Part shown: one piece after another, positions 33,837 through 43,569 of the stretch
How positions within the stretch are numbered: the first letter of the stretch is position 1
How the letters are laid out: each line of letters starts with the position of its first letter
NCBI RefSeq assembly: GCF_009496535.1
Contig: NZ_WIDL01000019.1
Span: forward strand, 1-64,000
From: Stenotrophomonas sp. MYb238
GTDB taxonomy: Bacteria; Pseudomonadota; Gammaproteobacteria; Xanthomonadales; Xanthomonadaceae
DNA length: 64,000 bases
Reading direction: 5' to 3'
Notes under the pieces: generated by a model
The model's database searches: none
The model's input: the letters and a program-made list of their open reading frames with translations, nothing else
What the model was told of the DNA's origin: nothing
Made by a program: the position numbers and the translations under genes

Positions 33837-35906
33837 TCAGCTTCCCGCTTGAACGGCCTGGCGCAGGAAGGCTTCCGGATCCATCGGCTTGCCGAGGTGG
33901 TAGCCCTGCAGCAGGTCGCAGCCCAGCTGGTCGAGGAAATCGCGCTGGGCCTCGGTTTCCACGCCTTCGGCCACCACCTGCAGCTGCAGCGAGCGGCCGA
34001 GCGCGACGATCGAGGAGACGATGGCGGCGTCCTCGCTGTTGCTTTCCAGGTCGCGCACGAAGGCGCGGTCGATCTTCAGCTCCGAGGCCGGCATGCGCTT
34101 GAGGTAGAGCAGGCTGGAATAGCCGGTGCCGAAGTCGTCGATGGCGATCTTCACTCCCATCGCGGTCAGCGTGTTGAGCAGCTGCAGGCTGCTCTCCACG
34201 TCCTTCATCGCGGTGGTCTCGGTCACTTCCAGGGTCAGGTGGCCGGGATCGAGCGCGTGGCGCTGGAGCGTCTGGCGCACCGTCTCCACCAGCGAGGGCG
34301 AGGCGAACTGCAGCGGCGACAGGTTCACCGCCATCGACCAGTGGCCATGGCCGGCGTCGTGCCAGGCGCGCAGCTGGGCGCAGGCGCGGTCCAGCACCCA
34401 GTCGCCGATGGGCAGGATCAGGCCGCTGCGTTCGGCGATGGGGATGAAGGCGTCCGGCCCCAGCAGGCCGAGTTCGGGGTGCTGCCAGCGCAGCAGCGCC
34501 TCGGCGCCGATCACCGGCTGGCCGCTGGCTGGGAACTTGGGCTGGTAGTGCAGCAGCAGTTCGTCGCGGGCCAGCGCGCGGCGCAGGTCCTGCAGCAGGC
34601 GCAGGCGCCGGCTGGCGCTGGCCTGCATGGCCGGGGTGAAGAAGGTGTAGCCGTTCCGCCCGCTCTGCTTGGTGTGGTACATCGCCGCGTCGGCGTGGGC
34701 CATCAACTCGCGTTCGCTGGTGGCATCGTCCGGGTACAGGGCGATGCCGAGGCTGGCGCTGAGTTGCAGTTCGGCCGCGTCGATCACGAACGGTTCGGCC
34801 ACCGCCGCGGTGATGCGTTCGGCCACCACCACCGCGTCGTCGGTCGATTCCACGCCCAGCACCACGACGAACTCGTCGCCGCCGAGGCGGGCCAGGGTGT
34901 CCTGCGGGCGCAGCAGGTCGCGCACGCGCTCGGCCATGCGCATCAGCAGGCGGTCGCCGAACTGGTGGCCGTAGGCGTCGTTGACCAGCTTGAAGCCGTC
35001 CAAGTCGCAGAACATCACCGCCACCGAGGCGTCGTGGCGCCTGGCCTTCTCGATCGCCTGCTCGATCCGGTCCTGCAGCAGCATGCGGTTGGGCAGGCGG
35101 GTGAGCGGGTCGTGCAGCGCGGCTTCGACCAGGTCCTGGTTGGCGCGCGCCAGCGAATCGACCAGGCGTCCGGTGCGGCTGTGCAGGCGCTTATCGAACA
35201 GCGAGGCGATCAGGGTGATGCCGATGATGCCCAGCGTGGTGACGATCACCAGCACCGCCAGCCAGCGGCTCTGCAGCCCGCCGTCGACCGCAGCGCCGCA
35301 GAAGCTGCCGGCCGGGAAGTCCGCCGCAGCCATGCCGGTGTAGTGCATGCCCACGATCGCCAGGCCCATCACCAGCGAGGCGGCCAGCCGCAGCAGCCGG
35401 GTATGGCGGCCCTCGCGGCGCAGGCGCAGGGCGATCCACAGCGCCGCGCCGGACGCGGCGATAGCCACAAGGATCGAGGCGGCGAACCAGAGCGGGTCGT
35501 AGTCGATGCCCGGCTGCATGCGCATCGCGGCCATGCCCAGGTAATGCATGGCCGCGATGCCGCTGCCCATCAGCACGGCGCCGGCCAGCAGCCGCAGCAG
35601 CGGCAGCCGCGGGCGCGAGACCAGCCACAGGGCGTAGGCCGAGGCGCCGACCGAAGCGGCCAGCGAGTACAGGGTGATGGCCAGGTCGTAGCCGACCGGG
35701 ATCGGCAGGTTGAAGGCCAGCATGGCGATGAAGTGCATCGACCAGATGCCCAGGCCCATCGCCAGCGCGCCGCCGGCCATCCAGCCGTACAGGCCGCGCC
35801 CCTGCGCCGTCGCCAGGCGCCCGGCCATGTCCAGAGCGGTGTACGAGGCGAGGATGGCGACCAGCAGGGAGAACACGACCAGCGGCGGGTCGTAAGTACC
35901 GACCAT
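33837..35906 (-). CDS. MHYT-GGDEF-EAL cyclic di-GMP signalling protein
   Basis: A 689-residue inner-membrane protein. The N-terminal MHYT sensor (about residues 5-240, seven helices) has three copies of its motif: SMHFIAM, AMHYLGMAAM and GMHYTGMAA. Such domains are proposed to sense gases or bind metal. The GGDEF domain has an intact GGDEF active-site loop (ARLGGDEFVV), and the EAL domain has EALLRW, DDFGTGYSS and VAEGVET, so both synthase and phosphodiesterase activities are possible on paper. The C-terminus ends in RQAVQAGS. It stands alone with its own promoter region next to radA. Confidence 0.94.
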   Translation of the reverse strand: MVGTYDPPLVVFSLLVAILASYTALDMAGRLATAQGRGLYGWMAGGALAMGLGIWSMHFIAMLAFNLPIPVGYDLAITLYSLAASVGASAYALWLVSRPRLPLLRLLAGAVLMGSGIAAMHYLGMAAMRMQPGIDYDPLWFAASILVAIAASGAALWIALRLRREGRHTRLLRLAASLVMGLAIVGMHYTGMAAADFPAGSFCGAAVDGGLQSRWLAVLVIVTTLGIIGITLIASLFDKRLHSRTGRLVDSLARANQDLVEAALHDPLTRLPNRMLLQDRIEQAIEKARRHDASVAVMFCDLDGFKLVNDAYGHQFGDRLLMRMAERVRDLLRPQDTLARLGGDEFVVVLGVESTDDAVVVAERITAAVAEPFVIDAAELQLSASLGIALYPDDATSERELMAHADAAMYHTKQSGRNGYTFFTPAMQASASRRLRLLQDLRRALARDELLLHYQPKFPASGQPVIGAEALLRWQHPELGLLGPDAFIPIAERSGLILPIGDWVLDRACAQLRAWHDAGHGHWSMAVNLSPLQFASPSLVETVRQTLQRHALDPGHLTLEVTETTAMKDVESSLQLLNTLTAMGVKIAIDDFGTGYSSLLYLKRMPASELKIDRAFVRDLESNSEDAAIVSSIVALGRSLQLQVVAEGVETEAQRDFLDQLGCDLLQGYHLGKPMDPEAFLRQAVQAGS

Positions 35907-36041
35907 GGGGGAATTCCGATGTTCCGTGGGTGAAAGAGTGCATCAACTAACGGCCAGCGCCCCGGCTTCTTTAGGCGCGCGGTCGCATCGGCTGCGACGG
36001 CTGGCGGGTATCCTGTGCGCGCATCCACCGAAGGAATCCCG

Positions 36042-37418
36042 ATGGCGAAGAACCGCACCGCCTATGTCTGCAGCGAATGCGGCGCCGAGTACAACAAGTG
36101 GCAGGGGCAGTGCACCGAGTGCGGCGTCTGGAACGTGCTCGGCGAGGTCGTGCTGGAGAGTGCGGCCGCGGCGAAGGCGCCGGCCGCGCGGCGCGGCGGC
36201 TGGGCCGGCAAGGTCGAGGCGCCGAAGATCACCGCGCTCAAGGACGTGCGGCAGAGCGAGCACGCGCGTGTGTCCACCGGCATCGGCGAGTTCGACCGCG
36301 TGCTGGGCGGCGGCCTGGTCGAAGGCGCGGTGGTGCTGGTCGGCGGCGACCCGGGCATCGGCAAGTCGACCCTGCTGCTGCAGGCGCTGGCGAGGATGGC
36401 CGGCACCCTGCCGGTGCTCTACGTCACCGGCGAGGAATCGCTGGCGCAGGTGGCCGGGCGCGCGGTGCGCCTGGACCTGCCGCTGGACGGGCTCAACGCC
36501 CTGGCCGAGACCGGCATCGAACTGATCCTGCAGCACGCCGCCGCGGCGCGGCCGAAGCTGATCGTCGCCGACTCGGTGCAGACGCTGTGGACCGAGACCC
36601 TCACCGCCGCGCCCGGCTCGGTCAGCCAGGTGCGCGAGAGCGCGGCGCGGCTGGTGCGCTTCGCCAAGGAGACCGGCACGGCCGTGTTCCTGGTCGGCCA
36701 CGTCACCAAGGAGGGCGGCATCGCCGGGCCGCGCGTGCTCGAGCACATGGTCGATGCGGTGCTGTATTTCGAGGGCGAGAGCGGCAGCCGCTTCCGGGTG
36801 CTGCGCGCGTTCAAGAACCGCTTCGGCGCGGTCAACGAACTGGGCGTGTTCGCGATGGGCGAGAAGGGGCTGAAGGAAGTGCCCAATCCCTCGGCGATCT
36901 TCCTGTCCGGCGGCAGCACGCGCCAGCCCGGCAGTTGCGTGATGGTCACCCGCGAGGGCACCCGGCCGCTGCTGGTGGAAGTGCAGGCGCTGGTCGATGC
37001 CTCGCCGCTGTCCAACCCGCGCCGGGTCGCGGTGGGGCTGGAGCAGAACCGGCTGGCGATGCTGCTGGCGGTGCTGCATCGCCATGGCGGGGTGATGGTC
37101 GGCGACCAGGACGTGTTCATCAACGTGGTCGGCGGCATCCGCGTGCAGGAGACCGCGGTCGACCTGCCGGTGCTGCTGGCGGTGCTGTCCTCGCTGCGCG
37201 ACCAGCCGCTGGCGGAAAAGACCATCGCCTTCGGCGAGGTCGGCCTGTCCGGCGAGATCCGCCCGGTGCCCAATGGCGAGGAACGCCTGCGCGAGGCGGC
37301 CACGCATGGCTTCAGGCGCGCCATCGTGCCCAAGGCCAACGCGCCCAAGGCCGGCTCGGTCAAGGGCATGGAAGTGATCGCGGTCGAGCGCCTGGCCGAG
37401 GCGATCGAGGCCGCCTGA
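36042..37418 (+). CDS. radA: DNA repair protein RadA
   Basis: A 458-residue RadA, a RecA-like helicase that drives branch migration in recombination repair. The N-terminal zinc finger is C10/C13 and C24/C27 (CSEC, CTEC). Walker A is GGDPGIGKST at 101-110, the RadA-specific KNRFG motif is at 258-262, and the Lon-like C-terminal domain follows (GGIRVQETAVDLP). MAKNRTAYVC is taken as the start since homologues begin there. Confidence 0.97.
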   Translation: MAKNRTAYVCSECGAEYNKWQGQCTECGVWNVLGEVVLESAAAAKAPAARRGGWAGKVEAPKITALKDVRQSEHARVSTGIGEFDRVLGGGLVEGAVVLVGGDPGIGKSTLLLQALARMAGTLPVLYVTGEESLAQVAGRAVRLDLPLDGLNALAETGIELILQHAAAARPKLIVADSVQTLWTETLTAAPGSVSQVRESAARLVRFAKETGTAVFLVGHVTKEGGIAGPRVLEHMVDAVLYFEGESGSRFRVLRAFKNRFGAVNELGVFAMGEKGLKEVPNPSAIFLSGGSTRQPGSCVMVTREGTRPLLVEVQALVDASPLSNPRRVAVGLEQNRLAMLLAVLHRHGGVMVGDQDVFINVVGGIRVQETAVDLPVLLAVLSSLRDQPLAEKTIAFGEVGLSGEIRPVPNGEERLREAATHGFRRAIVPKANAPKAGSVKGMEVIAVERLAEAIEAA

Positions 37419-37457
37419 GCCTTACACTCGCGGTTCGTCGCCGTAGGGAATGCATCG

Positions 37458-37922
37458 ATGCGTAGCGCATGGGCCGGGATCGGAATGCTGGGGCTGCTGC
37501 TGGCGCCGGCGGTACAGGCCGCGCCCGCCTGCGGCGATCCGCTGGCCGTGGCACGCGCGCTGTTCGAGGCGGGCACGGCGGCGCGTTTCCTGGATGCGCC
37601 CGATACCCTGCTGAGTACGCAGTTCGCCACGGCGATGGCGGACGAACGCGACTGCGAGGAACGCGAGCAGGGCATCTGCCGGCTGGATTACGACCCGTGG
37701 CTGGACGGCCAGGACGGCGAGATCGACAGCGACGCCGCCTACCGGTGGCAGGCGCGGTCTGCGGCGGCCGGCACGGTGGAGGTGCGTTTTTCGGTCTGGG
37801 GCGAGCCCCGGCGGACGCGCCTGGCGATGCGCCGGCAGGATGATGGCTGCTGGCGGGTCGACGACCTGGTCACCGATCGCGGCCAATCCCTGCGCGGGAT
37901 ACTGGAGCAGCCGCTCCCCTGA
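37458..37922 (+). CDS. Hypothetical secreted protein
   Basis: A 154-residue exported protein with signal peptide (MRSAWAGIGMLGLLLAPAVQAA). The mature part has two Cys pairs (CGD, DCEE/GICR, DGCW) and an acidic centre, with a terminal segment GCWRVDDLVTDRGQSLRGIL that resembles the ending of small DUF3828/YbjP-like periplasmic proteins; that resemblance is from memory and weak. It follows radA by 39 bases on the same strand and may share its transcript. Confidence 0.65.
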   Translation: MRSAWAGIGMLGLLLAPAVQAAPACGDPLAVARALFEAGTAARFLDAPDTLLSTQFATAMADERDCEEREQGICRLDYDPWLDGQDGEIDSDAAYRWQARSAAAGTVEVRFSVWGEPRRTRLAMRRQDDGCWRVDDLVTDRGQSLRGILEQPLP

Positions 37923-37946
37923 GGCGGGCGGCGCCGGGCCGGCCGC

Positions 37947-38741
37947 TCAGCGTGCGTGCCCGAACACCAGTTCGATCACGAACTGGCTGCCGAAGAAGGC
38001 CAGCAGCAGCAGCACCATCGCGCTCAGCGTCCAGTGCACGGCCTTCACCCCGCGCCAGCCATGGCGGCGCCGGCCGATCATCAGCGTGCCGAACACCAGC
38101 CACGACAGCACGCTGAGCACGGTCTTGTGCACCAGCTTCTGCGCCAGCAGGTCGTCCACGAACAGCACGCCGGTGACCAGGGTCAGGGTCAGCAGGCAGA
38201 AGCCGACCGTGATGGTGCGGAACAGCAGCATTTCCAGGTCGGTCAGCGGCGGTAGGGCGCGCAGCCACGGGCGGAAGTCGCGCCGGCGCAGCGCGCGTTC
38301 CTGCAGCCACAGCATGATCGCCAGCAGCGCGGCGATACTCAGCGTGGCGTAGGCCAGCAGCGCCAGCCACGCGTGGGTGGCCAGTTGCCAGCCCAGCACC
38401 TTGCTCGGTTCGTGGCCGTAGCCGTGGTAGGCCAGCAGCAGCAGCGCGGCCATCGGGAACACCAGCACGCCCAGCGCCGCCATGCGCCCGCGCGCGCCCA
38501 CCACGGTGGTGAGCAGGGCCATGCCCAGGCCCACCAGCGACAGCGCGGCGAAGAAATGCATGTCCGGCCCGCCGCTGGTGCGCATCGCCACCATCAGGTG
38601 GTAGCCGCCGTGCAGCACGACCGCGCCGGTCGCCGGCCACAGCCAACCGCGGGCGCTGGCGGCGCGCTCGGCCGCCAGGCCATGGACGAGCAGTCCGGTG
38701 GACAGCAGGTAGAGCGCGACGGCGATGAGAACGATTGTCAT
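37947..38741 (-). CDS. ypjD: YpjD-like inner-membrane protein (CcsA/CcmC family)
   Basis: A 264-residue protein with eight membrane helices of the cytochrome c assembly superfamily. The WAx-like loop is reduced, but conserved His residues remain (LHGGYH, ATHAWLA, LVHKTVLS, KAVHWTLS). In E. coli the ypjD gene stands divergent to ffh, as here, and its role is not settled. The ATG at 38741 is used; a GTG six codons earlier lacks a ribosome site. It should not be taken for a proven haem-export protein. Confidence 0.82.
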   Translation of the reverse strand: MTIVLIAVALYLLSTGLLVHGLAAERAASARGWLWPATGAVVLHGGYHLMVAMRTSGGPDMHFFAALSLVGLGMALLTTVVGARGRMAALGVLVFPMAALLLLAYHGYGHEPSKVLGWQLATHAWLALLAYATLSIAALLAIMLWLQERALRRRDFRPWLRALPPLTDLEMLLFRTITVGFCLLTLTLVTGVLFVDDLLAQKLVHKTVLSVLSWLVFGTLMIGRRRHGWRGVKAVHWTLSAMVLLLLAFFGSQFVIELVFGHAR

Positions 38742-38816
38742 CGCCACAGTTTCGCACACGCGCCCGCCGCTGGCGACGTGCGCCGGGGCGGGGCGGCGGT
38801 CGAAGCCGCCGGCCGC

Positions 38817-38822
38817 TATAAT
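38817..38822 (+). promoter_or_regulatory. -10 box of the ffh promoter
   Basis: A perfect TATAAT lies 39 bases upstream of the ffh start. The expected -35 position is GC-rich and poor. Confidence 0.5.
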
Positions 38823-38860
38823 TTCGATCTCTTTGCCAACGTTCCCGCAGGTTGCACCGC

Positions 38861-40240
38861 ATGTTCGAGTCCCTGACCCAGCGCCTTTCCGGCACCATCG
38901 AGCGCCTGCGTGGCCGCGGCCGCCTGACCGAGGAGAACATCCGCGAGGCGACCCGTGAGGTGCGCATCGCGCTGCTGGAGGCCGATGTCGCGCTGCCGGT
39001 GGTGCAGGCGCTGATCGAGAAGATCAAGGTGCGCGCGGTCGGCCAGGAAGTGCTCAAGTCGCTGACCCCGGGCCAGGCGCTGATCAAGGTGGTGCGCGAC
39101 GAACTGACCGCGGTGATGGGCGCGCAGGCCACCGACCTGAACCTCAACGTGCCGGCCCCGGCCATCATCTTGATGGCGGGCCTGCAGGGCGCGGGCAAGA
39201 CCACCACGGTCGGCAAGCTGGCCAAGCACCTGAAGGAAAAGCGCAAGAAGAAGGTGATGGTGGTCTCGGCCGACGTCTATCGCCCGGCCGCGATCGAGCA
39301 GCTGAAGACGCTGGCCGAGCAGGTCGGCGTGCTGTTCTTCCCGTCGGCGGCCGAGCAGAAGCCGGTGGACATCGTGCGCGCGGCCATCGACGACGCGCGC
39401 AAGTCCTTCGCCGACGTGCTGATCGTCGACACCGCCGGCCGCCTGGCCATCGACGACGCGATGATGGCCGAGATCAAGGCCCTGCATGCGGCGGTCAACC
39501 CGGCCGAAACCCTGTTCGTGGTCGATTCGATGACCGGCCAGGACGCGGCCAACACCGCCAAGGCCTTCGGCGAGGCGCTGCCGCTGACCGGCGTGGTGCT
39601 GACCAAGACCGACGGCGACGCCCGCGGCGGCGCCGCGCTGAGCGTGCGCTACGTCACCGGTAAGCCGATCAAGTTCACCGGTACCGGCGAAAAGGTCGAC
39701 GGCCTGGACGTGTTTCACCCCGAGCGCGTGGCCAGCCGCATCCTGGACATGGGCGACGTGCTGTCGCTGGTGGAGCAGGTCGAGCAGCAGGTCGACAAGG
39801 ACAAGGCGCAGAAGCTGGCCGAGAAGGTCGCCAAGGGCAAGAAGTTCGACCTCAACGACATGCGCGACCAGTTGGAGCAGATGCAGAACATGGGCGGCAT
39901 CGGCGGGCTGATGGACAAGCTGCCCGGCCTGGGGCAGATCCCCGAGCACCTCAAGCAGCAGGTGCAGCAGAGCAAGGAAGTGCCGCGCATGATCGCCATC
40001 ATCAACTCGATGACCAGGAAGGAGCGCCGCAACCCGGGCCTGCTCAACGGCTCGCGCCGCGCCCGCATCGCGCGCGGTTCCGGCACCCAGCCGGCCGACG
40101 TCAACAAGCTGATGAAGCAGTACATGCAGATGGAAAAGATGATGGGCAAGCTGGCCGGCGGCGGCATGAAGGGCATGATGCGCAACATGAAGGGCATGCT
40201 CGGCGCCATGGGCGGCAAGGGCGGCCTGCCGTTCCGCTGA
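38861..40240 (+). CDS. ffh: Signal recognition particle protein Ffh
   Basis: A 459-residue SRP54 GTPase that binds 4.5S RNA and delivers nascent membrane proteins to FtsY. The N domain covers residues 1-90. G1 is GLQGAGKTTT at 107-116, G3 is DTAGRL, G4 is TKTD followed by GDARGG. The Met-rich M domain occupies the last 140 residues (MEKMMGKLAGGGMKGMM). Start chosen at MFESL; an upstream in-frame codon adds three residues only. Confidence 0.98.
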   Translation: MFESLTQRLSGTIERLRGRGRLTEENIREATREVRIALLEADVALPVVQALIEKIKVRAVGQEVLKSLTPGQALIKVVRDELTAVMGAQATDLNLNVPAPAIILMAGLQGAGKTTTVGKLAKHLKEKRKKKVMVVSADVYRPAAIEQLKTLAEQVGVLFFPSAAEQKPVDIVRAAIDDARKSFADVLIVDTAGRLAIDDAMMAEIKALHAAVNPAETLFVVDSMTGQDAANTAKAFGEALPLTGVVLTKTDGDARGGAALSVRYVTGKPIKFTGTGEKVDGLDVFHPERVASRILDMGDVLSLVEQVEQQVDKDKAQKLAEKVAKGKKFDLNDMRDQLEQMQNMGGIGGLMDKLPGLGQIPEHLKQQVQQSKEVPRMIAIINSMTRKERRNPGLLNGSRRARIARGSGTQPADVNKLMKQYMQMEKMMGKLAGGGMKGMMRNMKGMLGAMGGKGGLPFR

Positions 40241-40248
40241 GCCGTCGC

Positions 40249-41526
40249 GTGTCCTGGTCGCCGGGCCAGCACGCCATCCTCCTGGGCCTGGCGTTGGTGC
40301 TGGCCCTGCGGCTGGCGTCCGGCTGGGCGCTGCTGCCGGCCACGCTGGTACTGTGGGTCGCGCTGCTGCTGGGGGCCGGGCTGGTCGATGCCCTGTTCCG
40401 GCGGCGTGCAGGATCGCCCGCGGTGCGGGCGGAGCGGGAGCCCGCCGTCGCGCCGGCTGCCGCCCTGTCGCCCCTGCACGATCCGCCGCCACGCGCCGAT
40501 GTGCTGCGGGAACCGGCGTCGGCCGGACGCGAATGGCGCCGGCATGTCGCCGACCTCGAGCCGTTTCACAATGAACGCTTCCCGCGCGCGGACATCTGCG
40601 CCACGCACGAGATGTTCCTGCGCGCAGGCGACGTGCTGCTGCTGCGCTTCCACCCCGATGCGCGGGGCGAGAGCGGCGCGCCGGCGCACTGGCCCTGCGA
40701 CCTGTGTGCGCCGGCGCCGGGCGGGCGGCGCTGGTTCGACGCCGGCAGCCTGGACGAGATCCGCATTGCGATCGAACGCACCGGCGTGTATTCGCTGGGT
40801 ATCGGCCAGGACGCGCCGGGCGCTTCCGCGGCCGCCGGCAGCATCGGCATCTGGCTGGCGGTGCCCGCGCCGGACGCGCTCTCGCTGCCGCTGGAGCCGG
40901 AGGACGGCGCGACCTGCCGCTACGAACGCGACGGCGAAGGCGGCGTGGTGGTGCGGATCGACGGCGAACACCCGCTGCAGACGCGCGCGCGCCTGCCATC
41001 GCGCGAGGTCGCCAACGTGCCGTGCGGCGCAGTGCTGCTGTTCGCCGATGTCGCCGATGCATGGGACGCAGCAGGCGTGGGCGATCCTTCCATCGACTGG
41101 CTGGCGCAGTACCGGCACCTCTACCGCTGGTACCTGCAGCTGAGCCAGGGCGACGTGCTGGTGCTGGAGCAGGCATGGCAGGCGGACGTGTTCGGCCGCC
41201 GCCTGCCGCGCGACGACGGCGCGGTCGGTTTCACCGACGCCCGTCTGCGCCTGTATGGCTTCGTGCGCGGACCGCACCTGTACGACGGCGGCGTGGCGGA
41301 TGGCCGCCACGTCTTCACCTGCGGCGCCGACGGCTTCCACTGCCTGGAGCTGGAACTGCACGGGCCGCCGGAGTGGCGCGCCCGGCCGGCCACGGATTTC
41401 GTTGACCTGCGGCTGTGGGGCCCCTTCCTGCAGCGCCCGCAGGCCGTGCGCGACTTCGACCTGCGCCAAGGCCGGGTCGAGGACTGGTACCGGATGCAGA
41501 TGCCCGTGCCGCGGGAGCTTGCGTGA
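40249..41526 (+). CDS. Hypothetical membrane-anchored protein
   Basis: A 425-residue protein with two N-terminal membrane helices (AILLGLALVLALRLASG; LLPATLVLWVALLLGAGLVDALF) and a large soluble part with repeated Trp/His-rich beta segments (HNERFPRADICATHEMFLRAGDVL cut here into HNERFPRADIC and THEMFLRAGD). I recognise no family. It starts with GTG eight bases past the ffh stop with no strong ribosome site, so translation is likely coupled to ffh. The next gene, a nitronate monooxygenase, follows after about 70 bases. Confidence 0.7.
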   Translation: MSWSPGQHAILLGLALVLALRLASGWALLPATLVLWVALLLGAGLVDALFRRRAGSPAVRAEREPAVAPAAALSPLHDPPPRADVLREPASAGREWRRHVADLEPFHNERFPRADICATHEMFLRAGDVLLLRFHPDARGESGAPAHWPCDLCAPAPGGRRWFDAGSLDEIRIAIERTGVYSLGIGQDAPGASAAAGSIGIWLAVPAPDALSLPLEPEDGATCRYERDGEGGVVVRIDGEHPLQTRARLPSREVANVPCGAVLLFADVADAWDAAGVGDPSIDWLAQYRHLYRWYLQLSQGDVLVLEQAWQADVFGRRLPRDDGAVGFTDARLRLYGFVRGPHLYDGGVADGRHVFTCGADGFHCLELELHGPPEWRARPATDFVDLRLWGPFLQRPQAVRDFDLRQGRVEDWYRMQMPVPRELA

Positions 41527-41596
41527 CTTGCTGTCTGCCGACATTGGCGCCACAGGACGGCTCGGCGATGATGGCGACCCCCGATTGGAGTGCGCC

Positions 41597-42667
41597 ATGA
41601 CCCCGGACATCCGGCAACGCGCGGACCGCTTCTGCCAGCGTTTCGGCATCGCGCTTCCCATCCTGCTGGCGCCGATGGCCGGCGCCTGCCCGGTGGCCCT
41701 GTCCGCGGCCGTGGCCAATGCCGGCGGCATGGGCGCGATGGGCGCGGTGCTGTCCACGCCGGAACAGATCGGGCAGTGGATGGACGACTTCCGCCGGCAG
41801 TCGGATGGGCCGGCCCAGGTCAACGTCTGGGTGCCCGACCCGGCGCCAGCGCGCGATGCCGCGGCCGAAGCGGCGACCCGTGCCTTCCTCGAGCGCTGGG
41901 GGCCGCCGGTGCCGGCCAGCGCCGGCGATGCCGGCCCGGCCGATTTCGATGCGCAGTTCGATGCCTTGATAGCGGCGCGGCCGGCGGTGGCCTCGACCAT
42001 CATGGGCGTGTTCTCCGCGGCGCAGGCGCGCCGCCTGAAGGCCGCCGGCATCGCCTGGTTCGCCTGCGCCACCACGCTGGACGAAGCGCTGCGGGCGCAG
42101 GCGGCCGGTGCCGATGCGGTGGTCGCGCAGGGCATGGAGGCCGGCGGCCATCGCGGCGCGTTCGAGGCCGCGCGCGCCGACGCGCAGATGAGCGGGCTGT
42201 TCGCGCTGCTGCCGCGCCTGGCCGACCGGTTGGACGTGCCGGTGATCGCGGCCGGCGGTATCGGCGATGGCCGCGGCGTGGCCGCCGCGCTGATGCTCGG
42301 CGCCAGCGCGGTGCAGGTGGGCACGGCCTTCCTCGCCGCCGACGAATCCACGATTCCCGATGCCTGGAAACAGGCGCTGACCGCGGCGGAGCCGGAACAC
42401 ACCCGTGCCACCCGCGTTTTCAGCGGCCGCCTGGGCCGTGCGCTGGATACCGGCTATGTGCGCGCCGCCGAGGCCGCCGATGCGCCGCGTCCGCAGCCCT
42501 ATCCGGTGCAGCGTGGGCTCACCGCCGGCATGCGCAGGCAGGCGCAGGCCGACAACCGCCTGGACGCGATGCAGGCCTGGGCCGGGCAATCGGCGTGGAT
42601 GGCCCGGCGCGGTCCCGCCGCTGCCGTGGTCCAGGGGATGTGGCAACAGGCGCAGGCGCTGCTGTGA
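41597..42667 (+). CDS. Nitronate monooxygenase family flavoprotein
   Basis: A 356-residue FMN-dependent TIM-barrel enzyme of the nitronate monooxygenase (2-nitropropane dioxygenase) family. The N-terminal LLAPMAGACPVALSAAVANAGG and the FMN phosphate loops AQGMEAGGHRG and AAGGIGDGRGVAAALMLGASAVQVGTAF (conserved motif split as AAGGIGDGRG and LGASAVQVGTAF) are visible. Such enzymes oxidise propionate 3-nitronate and related alkyl nitronates, protecting the cell. The stop overlaps the next start (GTGA). Confidence 0.92.
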   Translation: MTPDIRQRADRFCQRFGIALPILLAPMAGACPVALSAAVANAGGMGAMGAVLSTPEQIGQWMDDFRRQSDGPAQVNVWVPDPAPARDAAAEAATRAFLERWGPPVPASAGDAGPADFDAQFDALIAARPAVASTIMGVFSAAQARRLKAAGIAWFACATTLDEALRAQAAGADAVVAQGMEAGGHRGAFEAARADAQMSGLFALLPRLADRLDVPVIAAGGIGDGRGVAAALMLGASAVQVGTAFLAADESTIPDAWKQALTAAEPEHTRATRVFSGRLGRALDTGYVRAAEAADAPRPQPYPVQRGLTAGMRRQAQADNRLDAMQAWAGQSAWMARRGPAAAVVQGMWQQAQALL

Positions 42668-43458
42668 GCCACCTGACCTGCAACGGCGAGCCCGTCGATG
42701 CGGCGCTGGTCGGCGCCGCACTGGTCAACTACGGACACTTCACCTCGCTGCAGGTGCGCGGTGGCGCGGCGCAGGGCTGGGCCCTGCACCTGCGGCGCCT
42801 GCAGCAGGGCACGCGCGAACTGTTCGACGCCGAACTGGACGAGGCGCGGCTGCTGGGTTGGCTGCGGCAGGCGCTGGAGCGTTGCGGCAGGGAGGACGCC
42901 TCGGTCCGCATCACCGTGTTCTCGCGCGCCTTCGACTTCCGCCAGCCGCTGCGCGCGGTGCCGGTGGACGTGCTGATCGGCATCGCCGCGCCGGCGACGG
43001 TGCCCGCCGCCGCCTGCGCAGTCCTGCCGGTGCGCTACCAGCGCGCGTGGCCGCAGCTCAAGCATGTCGGCACCTTCCCGCTGTTCCAGTACCGGCGCCA
43101 GGCCATGCGCGAGGGATTCGACGATGCCCTGTTCGTCGATGCGGCCGGGCGGGTGGGCGAGGGCAGCACCTGGAACATCGCCTTGCTCGCCGGCGACGAG
43201 GTGGTGTGGCCGCAGGCGGAGGCGCTGCGCGGCACCGCGGAACAGCTGCTGGTCGCCGGGCTGGAGCGGCAGGGGCTGGCGCAGTCGCGGCGGGAAATCC
43301 CGCTGGAAGCCTTACCCGGTTTCTCCGGGGCGGTGGCCTGCAACGCCACCGGGCTGTGGCCGCTGGCGCGCATCGGCGGATGCCGGTTTGCGGATTCGCA
43401 GGCGCTGCTGGAACGGCTGCGGCAGGCGCTGGCGCTGGAGCCCTGGCGGCCGCTCTGA
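42664..43458 (+). CDS. Class IV aminotransferase, aminodeoxychorismate lyase-like
   Basis: A 264-residue fold-type IV PLP enzyme. K133 in LKHVGTF is the expected Schiff-base Lys and E166 in GEGSTWNI the ring-nitrogen Glu. FTSLQVRGGAAQGWALHL resembles the N-terminus of PabC-type aminodeoxychorismate lyases and D-amino-acid transaminases. The active-site loop does not allow me to pick between these. A PabC role in folate synthesis is possible. It starts with GTG inside the stop codon of the nitronate monooxygenase gene. Confidence 0.8.
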   Translation: MSHLTCNGEPVDAALVGAALVNYGHFTSLQVRGGAAQGWALHLRRLQQGTRELFDAELDEARLLGWLRQALERCGREDASVRITVFSRAFDFRQPLRAVPVDVLIGIAAPATVPAAACAVLPVRYQRAWPQLKHVGTFPLFQYRRQAMREGFDDALFVDAAGRVGEGSTWNIALLAGDEVVWPQAEALRGTAEQLLVAGLERQGLAQSRREIPLEALPGFSGAVACNATGLWPLARIGGCRFADSQALLERLRQALALEPWRPL

Positions 43459-43489
43459 GCCAGCCATTCAGGCAGGACGGGCGGCGGGC

Positions 43490-43518
43490 TTGGAATGGCG
43501 CAGGGCCGCGGCTATAAT
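43490..43518 (+). promoter_or_regulatory. Sigma-70 promoter of rpsP-rimM-trmD
   Basis: TTGGAA at 43490-43495 and perfect TATAAT at 43513-43518 with a 17-base spacer, 51 bases before the rpsP start. Confidence 0.8.
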
Positions 43519-43569
43519 CGCCGGCTTACCGCGCCATCCTGGCGACTGGGCTACAAAGGAAAAACCACC

